Position numbers and translations under genes: made by a program
Assembly (NCBI GenBank): GCA_900771335.1
Contig: CAAGNP010000027.1
Coordinates: forward strand, 1-21,532
Direction: 5' to 3'
Origin: Rikenellaceae bacterium
GTDB lineage: Bacteria > Bacteroidota > Bacteroidia > Bacteroidales > UBA932
Length of the DNA stretch: 21,532 bases
Notes under the pieces: generated by a model
What the model was told of the DNA's origin: nothing
The model's database searches: none
What the model saw: only the letters and a program-made list of their open reading frames with translations
Shown here: positions 7,827 through 15,856 of the stretch, piece after piece
Layout of the letters: each line of letters opens with the position of its first letter
How positions within the stretch are numbered: the first letter of the stretch is position 1

Positions 7827-10800
7827 ATGAAATTCAAACATCTTTTGGCGTTAGTATTGGCTATTTGCTTTACTGCTAATGCATTTGCACAGAAAAAATC
7901 CCCCAAGAAACAGGAGATCGCTGTGGAACAATTTACAGCTATTGCTGACTCGATCCACAGCTACCTCAGACCGTTTGCTATCGTAGGGGGCAATGTCACT
8001 GTAGAGAATGTATACATCTACCCCGAAAAACAAATGGATATCCACTTCTCAAGGGTACTTGGAGATTACCCTATCAGAGACGTGGATGTGAAGGTTCTTT
8101 ACTCTATCATCAAATCGCTGCTGCCTGAAGGTTATGAGGGTTATACCGTGACAGGCTACTCAAGCAAAAGCACATTCGAAGAGCTTTCATCCCCTTACTA
8201 TTCAGGGAGAAAGAGCGCTACTGCCGCTGCTTCCAAAAAAGGGAAAACCCCTGTAGTCAACAAATGGGTATCAAAAATTGACCCCGAGTACACAGTATCC
8301 AAAGGTCTACAGAACAGTCATATTGCGATGTGGCAGAGCCACGGATGGTACTACGAGCAAAAGCTTATGCGCTGGGAGTGGCAGAGGGCACGTATCTTCC
8401 AGACAGTAGAGGACCTCTACACTCAGAGCTATGTGGTTCCATTCCTTGTTCCAATGTTGGAAAATGCAGGTGCATATGTTACAATGCCAAGGGAGAGGGA
8501 TTTCCACAGCTTCGAACTTATCGTGGACAATGATGCCGCCTCTACAAGCAGAACCGGCGGCAAATACTCTGAGACCGGCAATTGGGCTGAGGGCACTGCC
8601 CCTGCATTTGCCGATGCAAAAGAGAGCTACGAATATCAGGAGAATCCTTTCCAGATGGGTACCTCCCGTCAGGTAGCGGCAGTCAAAGGTGAAAAAGCTA
8701 CCGCAACAGCTTCCTGGAGCACTCATGTGGATGAGGATGGTGAGTATGCAGTTTATGTTTCATACAGCACACTTCCAAACAGTACCGACTGTGCCCAATA
8801 CAAAGTGAAATACGAAGGTGGAGAGCAATCATTTGCAGTGAACCAGACAATGGGTGGCGGAACCTGGGTATATGTAGGTACATTCCCATTCAAAGCCGGC
8901 AAAGAGTACTCTGTGGAGCTTTCAAACAACACCCCTAAAGGAAAAGTATACAGAGATAAAACTGTCGTTTCAGCTGATGCTGTAAAAGTTGGTGGCGGTA
9001 TGGGTAACATCGCCCGCAAACCATCTAAAGAGATCATCAGCAATATGCAAAGTGCCAAAGATCTTGACAACAACCCTATCGAGATGCCTGACTTCAATTA
9101 TGTAAGCGAAGTGAGCGGCTACTCGAGAATCAGAGAGGGTGCACGCTACTGGCTCCAATGGGCAGGTTTCTCAGATACCATTTACTCCCCTAACAAGAAT
9201 ATGAACGACTACAATGACGACTATATGTCACGTGGCCGTTGGGTAAATGTACTCTCAGGCGGATCAAAAGTAAACCCTAAAGAGAAAGGTTACAATGTTC
9301 CATTGGATCTATCTATGGCATTCCACACAGATGCCGGTACCACTATGGATGATGAGATGATCGGTACCCTGTCCATCTATACCCGCTTCTCAAACAACAA
9401 GGATGTATTCCCTACAGGTGAATCGAGAATGGCCAACCGCGAATTGGCAGACCTTATCCAGACCCAAATCGTGGACGATGTGAGGGCTCTTTACGAGGAG
9501 AATTGGCCAAGAAGGGGTCTATGGGACCGCTCTTACAACGAATCAAGAACACCGGAAATTCCATCCATGCTGCTTGAGTTCCTTTCTCACCAGAATCTTG
9601 CAGACATGAGATATGGAAATGATCCTAGATTCCGCTTCTCAGTAAGCCGTGCCATCTACAAAGCAATGCTCCGCTTCCAGGCCAGCAGATATGGTTTCGA
9701 ATATGTAGTACAACCTCTCCCTGTAGAGTCATTTGCAGCTGTATTGGTTGACAACAATAACAACAAGCCTTCTGTAAAACTGTCATGGAATGGCGTGGAA
9801 GATCCACTTGAGCCTACTGCTACCCCTACCGGATATGTGGTATACTACTCTAAAGAGGGTGGTGAGTCAGGTTACAAAGTGGTTGGTCCAAAAAATGGTA
9901 CAACACTTACTATGGAGATCGATCCTGATGCAGTATACAGTTTCAAGGTGGTAGCTACCAACGCCGGTGGTGCCAGCTTCCCTTCTGAAGAGCTTTCAGT
10001 AGGTACCACTGCAGACTGGAAAAACAACTATACCGTGCTTGTAATGAACGGTTTTGACAGAGTGTCTGCTGCCGCTTCATTCGCTACCAAAGACTCTACC
10101 AGAGCAGGTTTTGACAACTTCCTGGACAGCGGTGTTCCATTTATCAACGATTACGCATACATCGGTGCACAGCACGAGTACCGCAGACATATCCCATGGA
10201 TGGATGATGATTCTCCCGGATTCGGTGCAGCATATGCCAACTATGAGGACAAAGTGGTAGCCGGAAATACATTTGACTACCCACGCAAACATGGTAAATC
10301 TATCCTTAAAGCGGGCTTCAACTATGTATCTGCCAGCAGATCTGCTGTAGCAAACGGCACAGTATCACTATGCGACTACCCTGTAGTGGATATGATTATG
10401 GGTAAGCAGGTCAAGACCCAGATGGGCCGTGACGGTGCGAACAAAGCCCAGTTCGAAGTATTTACACCCCTTCTACAGAAACAGATCACCAAATATTGCC
10501 AGAACGGTGGCCGTCTCCTTATCTCAGGTTCTTATGTGGCATCTGATATCTGGGACAATCTTCTGGACAATGAGCCAAGCCGCCCTTCACATACTGGCGA
10601 AGTGAAAGATATCGTCAAATCACTCCAGAAGACATCTTCTGACCTTCAGGAGCTTTTGAATACCCTTCACGCAGAGTACACAGAGGTTCAGAAATCAAAT
10701 GAATCACTCGGTTTCGAATACTACAAATATGACGAAGAGGCTGTAAGGAAGATCACAGAGACTATCGATTTGAGCAACAAATACATCGACTCTATCGGTT

Positions 10801-11240
10801 CTACCCTCGCTGTAACCAACAAAGACCTTAAAGCATTCGAGAAAGGTACAGACGCTGACGAACGCTCGAAGAGCTTTGCTGAAGAGGTGCTCAAATTCCG
10901 CTGGATGACCCACTATGCATCAGCTACAGGTGAGGTCAAGTTGGCACAGAATCCACTTGGTGTAGGATACAATAAGATCCCATCAGGTGTCTATTCATTC
11001 AACACCAGACCAAACACCAAGGTTTACTCAGTGGAGTCTCCTGACGGACTTGTCCCTGTAGGGCCAAATGCCTGGACCATCTTCCGCTATGCAGACAACA
11101 ACATCTCTGCAGGTGTGGCTTATAAAGGTGCTGATTACCGTTGCGTGACCCTTGGTTTCCCTATCGAGACCCTGGAGACCGAAGAGCAGATTGACGCCAT
11201 CCTTGCAGATATCCTCAAATTCCTAACTGCTGAGGAGTAG
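7827..11240 (+). CDS. Secreted multidomain amidase-like protein (golvesin-type and FN3 parts)
   Basis: This is a 1137-aa secreted protein with a Sec signal peptide (1-21, ending NAFA). The likely catalytic part resembles the zinc-dependent N-acetylmuramoyl-L-alanine amidase (Amidase_3) fold split in two. QSHG supplies H172, FHTDAG supplies H500 and MLLEFLSHQN supplies E584, with a further acidic ligand probably E184 or E195. Between the halves, about 240-390, is a beta-rich golvesin/xanthan-lyase-type domain (GKYSETGNW ... GGTWVYVGTF ... VSADAVKVGGG). An FN3-like domain is at about 648-728 and a glutamine-amidotransferase-like Rossmann region at about 735-910 (VLVMNGFD, GGRLLISGSYVASDIWD). 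A charged, helical, coiled-coil-like stretch is at about 920-1015. Homologues are often labelled xanthan lyase in databases; peptidoglycan cleavage is the better guess but unproven. A strong hairpin follows the stop. Confidence 0.75.
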   Translation: MKFKHLLALVLAICFTANAFAQKKSPKKQEIAVEQFTAIADSIHSYLRPFAIVGGNVTVENVYIYPEKQMDIHFSRVLGDYPIRDVDVKVLYSIIKSLLPEGYEGYTVTGYSSKSTFEELSSPYYSGRKSATAAASKKGKTPVVNKWVSKIDPEYTVSKGLQNSHIAMWQSHGWYYEQKLMRWEWQRARIFQTVEDLYTQSYVVPFLVPMLENAGAYVTMPRERDFHSFELIVDNDAASTSRTGGKYSETGNWAEGTAPAFADAKESYEYQENPFQMGTSRQVAAVKGEKATATASWSTHVDEDGEYAVYVSYSTLPNSTDCAQYKVKYEGGEQSFAVNQTMGGGTWVYVGTFPFKAGKEYSVELSNNTPKGKVYRDKTVVSADAVKVGGGMGNIARKPSKEIISNMQSAKDLDNNPIEMPDFNYVSEVSGYSRIREGARYWLQWAGFSDTIYSPNKNMNDYNDDYMSRGRWVNVLSGGSKVNPKEKGYNVPLDLSMAFHTDAGTTMDDEMIGTLSIYTRFSNNKDVFPTGESRMANRELADLIQTQIVDDVRALYEENWPRRGLWDRSYNESRTPEIPSMLLEFLSHQNLADMRYGNDPRFRFSVSRAIYKAMLRFQASRYGFEYVVQPLPVESFAAVLVDNNNNKPSVKLSWNGVEDPLEPTATPTGYVVYYSKEGGESGYKVVGPKNGTTLTMEIDPDAVYSFKVVATNAGGASFPSEELSVGTTADWKNNYTVLVMNGFDRVSAAASFATKDSTRAGFDNFLDSGVPFINDYAYIGAQHEYRRHIPWMDDDSPGFGAAYANYEDKVVAGNTFDYPRKHGKSILKAGFNYVSASRSAVANGTVSLCDYPVVDMIMGKQVKTQMGRDGANKAQFEVFTPLLQKQITKYCQNGGRLLISGSYVASDIWDNLLDNEPSRPSHTGEVKDIVKSLQKTSSDLQELLNTLHAEYTEVQKSNESLGFEYYKYDEEAVRKITETIDLSNKYIDSIGSTLAVTNKDLKAFEKGTDADERSKSFAEEVLKFRWMTHYASATGEVKLAQNPLGVGYNKIPSGVYSFNTRPNTKVYSVESPDGLVPVGPNAWTIFRYADNNISAGVAYKGADYRCVTLGFPIETLETEEQIDAILADILKFLTAEE

Positions 11241-11280
11241 TCGCTGCGACAATTTGTCAGTAAACGGACATTGGTATAGA

Positions 11281-11317
11281 AATTGCCGGTTTGCATATCG
11301 CAAATCGGCAATTTTTA
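11281..11317 (+). terminator. Long hairpin with T tail between amidase-like gene and htpG
   Basis: A 14-bp stem with one G-U pair, AATTGCCGGTTTGC (11281-11294) with GCAAATCGGCAATT (11300-11313), has a 5-nt loop and is followed by TTTT. It looks like an intrinsic terminator for the upstream gene. Its end is only about 14 nt before the htpG start, so it would also lie in the htpG leader if htpG is transcribed from further upstream. Confidence 0.75.
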
Positions 11318-11330
11318 AATTATATATACT

Positions 11331-13385
11331 ATGCAAAAAGGTACAATTGGTGTAACAACCGAGAACATTTTTCCGGTAATCAAAAAGTTTCTTTACTCTG
11401 ACCACGAGATCTTCCTTAGAGAGCTTGTAGCAAATGCAGTGGATGCATCCCAAAAGATGAAAACCTTGGCCAACAACGGCGAATTCAAAGGTGAGCTTGG
11501 GGATATGACCATCCATGTGGATCTTGACGAGAAGAAAAAAATCCTTACCATCACCGACCGAGGTATCGGTATGACAGCTGAAGAGGTGGACAAATATATT
11601 AACCAGATCGCTTTCTCAAGTGCAGGTGAATTCCTTGAGAAATATAAGGACCAGAGCATTATTGGTCACTTCGGTCTCGGTTTCTATTCGGCATTCATGG
11701 TGGCCAAGAAGGTGACTATTGACACCCTTTCATGGAAGGATGGTGCTGAGGCTGTCAAATGGGAGTGCAGCGGAGATCCTGAGTACAAAATGTCAGCCGG
11801 CAAAAAAGCTGATAGAGGTACCACCATCACCCTGCATATTTCTGATGAAGAGGGAGATGCTGAATTCACCCAAAAATCACGCATCCAGGAGCTCTTGAAC
11901 AAATATTGCAAGTTTATGCCTGTATCCATCGCTTTCGGCAAGGAACAGGAGTGGGACAGCAAGAAGAGCGAGTATGTGGATACCGACAAAGATAAAATTA
12001 TCAACGGCACTTCCCCTATCTGGACTCTCAAGCCATCTGAGCTTAAGGAAGAGGACTATATGAAGTTCTATCGCGAACTTTACCCTATGCAAGAGGAGCC
12101 TCTTTTCTACATTCACTTGAATGTGGACTACCCTTTCAACCTGACAGGTGTCCTTTATTTCCCTAAGATCAAAGAGAAAATGGATGTTAGCCGCAATAAG
12201 ATCCAGCTTTTCTGCAATCAGATGTTCGTAACCGACTCTGTGGAGAATATCGTTCCAGACTTCCTTACACTTCTTCACGGTGTTATAGACTCACCTGATA
12301 TTCCTCTAAACGTATCAAGAAGCTATCTTCAGGCAGATGCTGAAGTTAAGAAGATCTCTACCTACATCACCAAGAAAGTGGCAGACAGACTTGAGGAGAT
12401 CTACAAGAAAGAGCGCAAAAACTTTGAGGACAAATGGGATAACCTCAAACTCTTTATCGAATACGGTATGCTTACCGAGGATAAATTCTGCGAGAGAGCG
12501 ATGAAATTTGCCTTGCTTAAAAATACCGACGGCAAGTTCTTCAATTATGAAGACTACCGCAAGGCTGTAGAGGGTGAGCAGACAGACAAGAACAAAAAAG
12601 TGGTATACCTGTATGCTACAGACGCTGTAGAACAATACTCTTACATCGAGTCAGCCAAAGCCAAAGGTTACGATGTTCTCCTTTTTGACTGCCATCTTGA
12701 TTCACACTTTGTAAATCTTCTTGAGAGCAAACTTTCTGATACCACTTTTGCACGTGTGGATGCAGACACTATCGACAAGCTTATCCAGAAAGAGGATGTT
12801 CAGAAGCCTGTACTTTCTGAGACAGAGCAGACAGACCTTTCAAACATCTTCCAGACAGTTCTCCCTGCCGGCAACAATTACTATGTTCAGGCTGAGAACC
12901 TTGGTGAGAACAGCTCCCCTATCCTTATCACTCAGAGTGAGTTCATGCGCCGCTACCGCGAGATGTCATCTATGGGTGGAGGTATGAACTTCTACGGAGA
13001 GATGCCTGAATCATACAATATCGTGGTAAATATGGAGCATCCACTTATCAAGAGGGTTCTTGAGGCAAAAGGTGCTGCTACAGCCGACAAAGTTACCGCT
13101 TGGGATGCCACCCGTGCCGAGCTTAAAGATGCCGTTGCGAAAATTGACGAAGCTAACAAGGATAAGAAGTACGATGAGATCCCTACTGCTGACAAAGATG
13201 AGAAAGAGCGTCTGAACAAGGAGCTTGAGACTTTGGCCGGCATCCGTAAAGAGTCTATGGAGGAGTTTGCCAAAGGTAACACCCTTCTCAAACAGGTTAC
13301 CGACCTGGCTCTCCTTGCCAACAACATGCTTAAAGGTAAAGAGCTCAGTGACTTCATCAAGAGAAGCACAGAAGTTCTGATGTAA
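11331..13385 (+). CDS. htpG: Molecular chaperone HtpG (Hsp90)
   Basis: This is the bacterial Hsp90, an ATP-driven homodimeric cytoplasmic chaperone. The N-terminal GHKL ATPase motifs are clear: ELVANAVDAS (31-40, with E31, N35 and D38), ITDRGIGM (74-81), IGHFGLGFYSAFMVA (111-125) and GTTITLHI. The middle domain includes GVLYFPKIKEKMDVSRNKIQLFCN-type sequence near 265-290 and LNVSRSYLQAD, which carries the conserved arginine of the catalytic loop. The C-terminal dimerisation domain follows. At 684 aa it is longer than E. coli HtpG (624 aa) and normal for Bacteroidetes. No CIRCE-type heat-shock operator was seen in the 90-nt upstream gap, which instead holds a long hairpin. Confidence 0.97.
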   Translation: MQKGTIGVTTENIFPVIKKFLYSDHEIFLRELVANAVDASQKMKTLANNGEFKGELGDMTIHVDLDEKKKILTITDRGIGMTAEEVDKYINQIAFSSAGEFLEKYKDQSIIGHFGLGFYSAFMVAKKVTIDTLSWKDGAEAVKWECSGDPEYKMSAGKKADRGTTITLHISDEEGDAEFTQKSRIQELLNKYCKFMPVSIAFGKEQEWDSKKSEYVDTDKDKIINGTSPIWTLKPSELKEEDYMKFYRELYPMQEEPLFYIHLNVDYPFNLTGVLYFPKIKEKMDVSRNKIQLFCNQMFVTDSVENIVPDFLTLLHGVIDSPDIPLNVSRSYLQADAEVKKISTYITKKVADRLEEIYKKERKNFEDKWDNLKLFIEYGMLTEDKFCERAMKFALLKNTDGKFFNYEDYRKAVEGEQTDKNKKVVYLYATDAVEQYSYIESAKAKGYDVLLFDCHLDSHFVNLLESKLSDTTFARVDADTIDKLIQKEDVQKPVLSETEQTDLSNIFQTVLPAGNNYYVQAENLGENSSPILITQSEFMRRYREMSSMGGGMNFYGEMPESYNIVVNMEHPLIKRVLEAKGAATADKVTAWDATRAELKDAVAKIDEANKDKKYDEIPTADKDEKERLNKELETLAGIRKESMEEFAKGNTLLKQVTDLALLANNMLKGKELSDFIKRSTEVLM

Positions 13386-13386
13386 T

Positions 13387-13423
13387 ACCGGTCCCTATAG
13401 GGCGCCCAATGCCCCACCGGTCC
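13387..13423. repeat. Palindrome-dense segment after htpG
   Basis: ACCGGTCC occurs as a direct repeat at 13387-13394 and 13416-13423; its ACCGGT core is itself a palindrome. Between the copies are two overlapping perfect palindromes, CCCTATAGGG (13393-13402) and GGGCGCCC (13400-13407). The segment can fold as nested stems and may contribute to htpG 3' end formation, although it has no T tail. It does not match the 51-bp array units that follow. Confidence 0.6.
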
Positions 13424-13440
13424 AGACCGCATTATCTGAA

Positions 13441-13623
13441 CGGGCACAGAATCACACGATTTCATGCCCGTTTTTCATTTTTTCACCACTTCGGGCACAA
13501 AGAAGCCACTTTTCGTGCACATTTGCCTTCCAGCGGACACTTCGGGCACAGAATCACACGATTTCGTGCCCGTTTTTCATTTTTTCACCACTTTGGGCAC
13601 AAAAAAGCCACTTTCCGTGCCCG
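13441..13623 (+). repeat. REP-like hairpin array A (four units, 51-bp period)
   Basis: Four 30-nt imperfect palindromes start at 13441, 13492, 13543 and 13594, exactly 51 bp apart. Each has YGGGCAC at the left foot and GTGCCCG at the right foot, with 16 nt between. Unit 1 has one transition in the right arm (ATGCCCG) and unit 2 is decayed (GTGCACA). Most right arms are preceded by TTTC and followed by a T run, so single units can also act as intrinsic terminators; unit 1 is 55 nt after the htpG stop. Units 1+2 and 3+4 are near-identical pairs, indicating a 102-bp duplication. The spacers are 21 nt, T-rich and related to each other (CATTTTTTCACCACTT). The array ends 14 nt before the promoter of the RAYT-like gene. 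Confidence 0.92.
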
Positions 13624-13636
13624 ATTTGATTTTTAA

Positions 13637-13667
13637 TTGCACATAAAAGTGATAGTACATATCTTTG
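13637..13667 (+). promoter_or_regulatory. Promoter of the RAYT-like gene
   Basis: TATCTTTG at 13660-13667 is a perfect TAnnTTTG -7 box. A TTG at 13637-13639 lies 20 nt upstream in the -33 position. Transcription would begin near 13673, just upstream of the ATG at 13689. This rules out the TTG at 13665 as the start codon. Confidence 0.65.
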
Positions 13668-13688
13668 AGTAACAAAACTTATGAAGAT

Positions 13689-14627
13689 ATGACGGGAGGG
13701 AAAGTAAAAAGTTTTAGAGAGCTGGAGCAAGAGTGTGAATCTTTATTTTTATGCCAGGGTCCTATCTGGCATCTATATACTCCGGGTGACTCTACAAATC
13801 TGTTATTCAGAAATAGCGAAGACTTTATTGCCGGCATGAACATAATTGCATTCAGCGCACTTGACTATCCACAGCTACGCTATTTTACATTTGAATTGAT
13901 GAACAATCATATTCATGCTGTTATTGCCGGAGAAAAAGAGGTGATCCTTCAATTTTTTAATAATTTCAAAAAGAGACTCTCCAGATACCTTCTTTCAAAA
14001 GAGATATATGTGGATGTCCTCTCTACTGAGCCATCTTTGAAACCAGTTCTGGATTTGAAGTCCTTGTGTACTCTCATATTATATGTCAACCGAAACGGAT
14101 ATGTTGTCAATTCTAACGTAACACCTTTCTCTTATCCATGGGGAGCCAACATGTACTTCTTCAACCCTGTTACACGAAATCAAAACCGTCAATATTTCTC
14201 AGATCTGAAAGTAAAAGAGAGAAGAAGAATCTGCAGAAGCCATAAGTGCGATTATCCGGACTCCATATATTTGACCAGTGGTTATATCTCCCCTCTGTGC
14301 TACTGTGACATCGATACTGCCGAAAAATTCTTTCGCAATGCACACCACTATATGTCTATGATAACTAAAGGTATTGAATCCTATTCAGAGATAGCAAAAG
14401 GGTTGGGTGACAAAACATTCCTCAGTGATGATGAGATGTATTCTACTGCCACAGGCATAAGCATGAGAAAGTATAACAAGCTGAAACTTACTGAATTATC
14501 AAATCAGGAAAGAATAGAAATAGCCAAAACTCTTCATTTTGACTACTATGCGTCAAACAAGCAGATAAGTAGAATTCTGAAGCTTGATCTGTATTCTGTG
14601 GAATCAATGTTCCCTAAAGCCAAATAA
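13689..14627 (+). CDS. RAYT/IS200-like HUH (Y1) transposase homologue
   Basis: This 312-aa protein is related to REP-associated tyrosine transposases (TnpA_REP) and the IS200/IS605 Y1 family, which nick and join single-stranded hairpin DNA. The HUH motif is in FELMNNHIHAVIAG, with H74 and H76. The likely nucleophile is Y132 in LILYVNRNGYVV, which aligns with the family's YIHxNPVRAGLV block. The usual YPW follows in PFSYPWG. The C-terminal half is long; its last 45 residues (ERIEIAKTL ... ASNKQISRILKLD) look like a helix-turn-helix. The ATG at 13689 is chosen because the promoter -7 box overlaps the alternative TTG at 13665. It sits directly downstream of hairpin array A, with a related array 2 kb downstream, as RAYT genes typically lie beside their REPs. 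Activity is untested; domestication is possible. Confidence 0.78.
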   Translation: MTGGKVKSFRELEQECESLFLCQGPIWHLYTPGDSTNLLFRNSEDFIAGMNIIAFSALDYPQLRYFTFELMNNHIHAVIAGEKEVILQFFNNFKKRLSRYLLSKEIYVDVLSTEPSLKPVLDLKSLCTLILYVNRNGYVVNSNVTPFSYPWGANMYFFNPVTRNQNRQYFSDLKVKERRRICRSHKCDYPDSIYLTSGYISPLCYCDIDTAEKFFRNAHHYMSMITKGIESYSEIAKGLGDKTFLSDDEMYSTATGISMRKYNKLKLTELSNQERIEIAKTLHFDYYASNKQISRILKLDLYSVESMFPKAK

Positions 14628-14650
14628 AAATTTATCAAATTTCTTTAATT

Positions 14651-14684
14651 TTTTATTGTTTTTCAATAAAAGTATATATATTTG
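14651..14684 (+). promoter_or_regulatory. Promoter with AT-rich inverted repeat before the DUF2975 group
   Basis: TATATTTG (14677-14684) matches TAnnTTTG, and a TTG at 14656-14658 lies 18 nt upstream. A perfect 8-bp inverted repeat, TTTTATTG (14651-14658) with CAATAAAA (14664-14671), loop TTTTT, covers the -33 element. It could be an operator for the XRE regulator of this operon or a weak terminator of the transposase gene. The ATG of the first gene is at 14717. Confidence 0.5.
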
Positions 14685-14716
14685 CATATCGAATAACAAT
14701 AAATAATTATTGAAAT

Positions 14717-15196
14717 ATGAAACAAAATTCAATTAAATCAATTACTGCAATATCCATAGCGATTATGGTTTTCTGTGGCTTGTCCGCATTCATAGTCATT
14801 GTACAAGGGATATTTGGATTTGTATCCCCAGAGCAGGTGGGTGTTATATGGTCAGACGAAATGGAGATAAAAGCATTCCAGATCTTTATCGCTACGGGAA
14901 GGATACTGGGAGGTGCCTTCTTCTTCGGACTGATTACTGCATTTCTGGTAAAGACTATCAAAGGTCTTAAGAATGGCATCCTTTTCCCTGCATCCAATGT
15001 CCCTATCCTCTATTTCAGTGCTCTTGCTCTGTTTGTATACAATTTTTGCTACAACAATGGAGGAATTTTGACCGGTGGTGAGTCAAATCTTCTTCTAGAT
15101 ACAGACGATATAACAATATCCTTAATCGTGGTGGCATTTGCCATGATCTATAAAATAGCTGTCAAAATCAGCGATGAAAATAGTCTAACCATCTAA
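14717..15196 (+). CDS. DUF2975-like membrane protein, first copy
   Basis: This is a 159-aa protein with four predicted membrane segments (about 8-32, 58-78, 96-113 and 130-147). The order TM-loop-TM, then KTIKGLKNGILFPASNVP, then TM-TM, and a charged C-terminus ending SDENSLTI, is typical of DUF2975 proteins (relatives of B. subtilis YoaS). These usually end in an E-x-x-LTV/I motif and are encoded beside a small Cro/C1-type regulator. That regulator is present here at 15857. The function of the family is unknown. It starts a four-gene unit (14717-16678) and is followed 13 nt later by a second DUF2975-like gene. Confidence 0.72.
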   Translation: MKQNSIKSITAISIAIMVFCGLSAFIVIVQGIFGFVSPEQVGVIWSDEMEIKAFQIFIATGRILGGAFFFGLITAFLVKTIKGLKNGILFPASNVPILYFSALALFVYNFCYNNGGILTGGESNLLLDTDDITISLIVVAFAMIYKIAVKISDENSLTI

Positions 15197-15209
15197 TACC
15201 AACAGATAT

Positions 15210-15839
15210 ATGAAAAAGAAAATTAATATACTTTGTACATTGATGCTTATCGCCCTTGTTGTGGGGGTAACAAATTTTGACGATTTCAGAGGTAAAAATC
15301 CTAATGTGAAGTATCAGGATATCTCAGAGAACAATAATTCACCTGAACAAGTTTGGCAACACATAGACATTTTTCCCGACAACCTGATAGTTGCAGACAC
15401 TTTATATAGCTCAATTTCAGGAGAAGCATACGACGCCTGCCTGTACTCCAAACATGTCGCACTTAAAGTACCGGCACCTTCTGCCTTTATGGGGACACTT
15501 GTAAAAACAGGCTCTTTGATAACAAATATCGCATTGATATTGTTTTGGGTATGCTTTATACGACTTATAGTGTTCATCAATAAAGGAGTGTTCAACGAAA
15601 TGTCAATTAAGAGAATAAGATGGATGGGATGGTTTGCTCTCATTATTTATCCTGGAAAATGGTTGTCCGTTGGTATTCCAGACTTGATACTTAGAAAACA
15701 AATATCGCTTGAAGGGTATGAAATAGTACAATCAATGCCACAAATGACCTGGCTCATTATCGGTTTTGGATTATTGATGTTCTCTCTTATAATGAAGATG
15801 GGAATGGAAATGAAAGAAGAACAGGATCTCACTGTCTGA
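15210..15839 (+). CDS. DUF2975-like membrane protein, second copy
   Basis: This is a 209-aa protein with an N-terminal membrane anchor or uncleaved signal (about 5-21) and a hydrophilic, probably extracytoplasmic segment of about 75 residues (22-97). Three more membrane segments follow (about 98-123, 137-157 and 177-195). KGVFNEMSIKRIRWMGW before the third segment and the C-terminus KEEQDLTV match the DUF2975 pattern. It resembles its upstream neighbour in topology and C-terminus but has the larger outer loop. The pair may form a heteromer or sense an envelope signal for the downstream regulator; this is inference only. The next gene begins 17 nt downstream. Confidence 0.68.
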   Translation: MKKKINILCTLMLIALVVGVTNFDDFRGKNPNVKYQDISENNNSPEQVWQHIDIFPDNLIVADTLYSSISGEAYDACLYSKHVALKVPAPSAFMGTLVKTGSLITNIALILFWVCFIRLIVFINKGVFNEMSIKRIRWMGWFALIIYPGKWLSVGIPDLILRKQISLEGYEIVQSMPQMTWLIIGFGLLMFSLIMKMGMEMKEEQDLTV

Positions 15840-15856
15840 ATATAGAAGGAAATATT

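Noticed and set aside
7827..11240. Xanthan lyase
   Set aside because: The similarity that gives this database label is to the golvesin-type accessory domain. No polysaccharide lyase catalytic domain is seen, while amidase-like metal ligands are.
13441..13623. CRISPR array (30-nt repeats with 21-nt spacers)
   Set aside because: Repeats are palindromic and diverged, spacers are too short and resemble one another, and no cas genes are present. The REP-like reading fits better.
13409..13636. A 75-aa + strand reading frame with a 17-residue repeat (FGHRxxxFRARF...)
   Set aside because: The repeat is a by-product of the 51-bp period being a multiple of three. In array B the same frame is broken by TAG in unit 4, and the conserved bases follow the hairpin, not codon positions.
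13665..13688. TTG start for the RAYT-like gene
   Set aside because: It lies inside the -7 promoter box TATCTTTG; ATG 13689 is downstream of the predicted transcription start.
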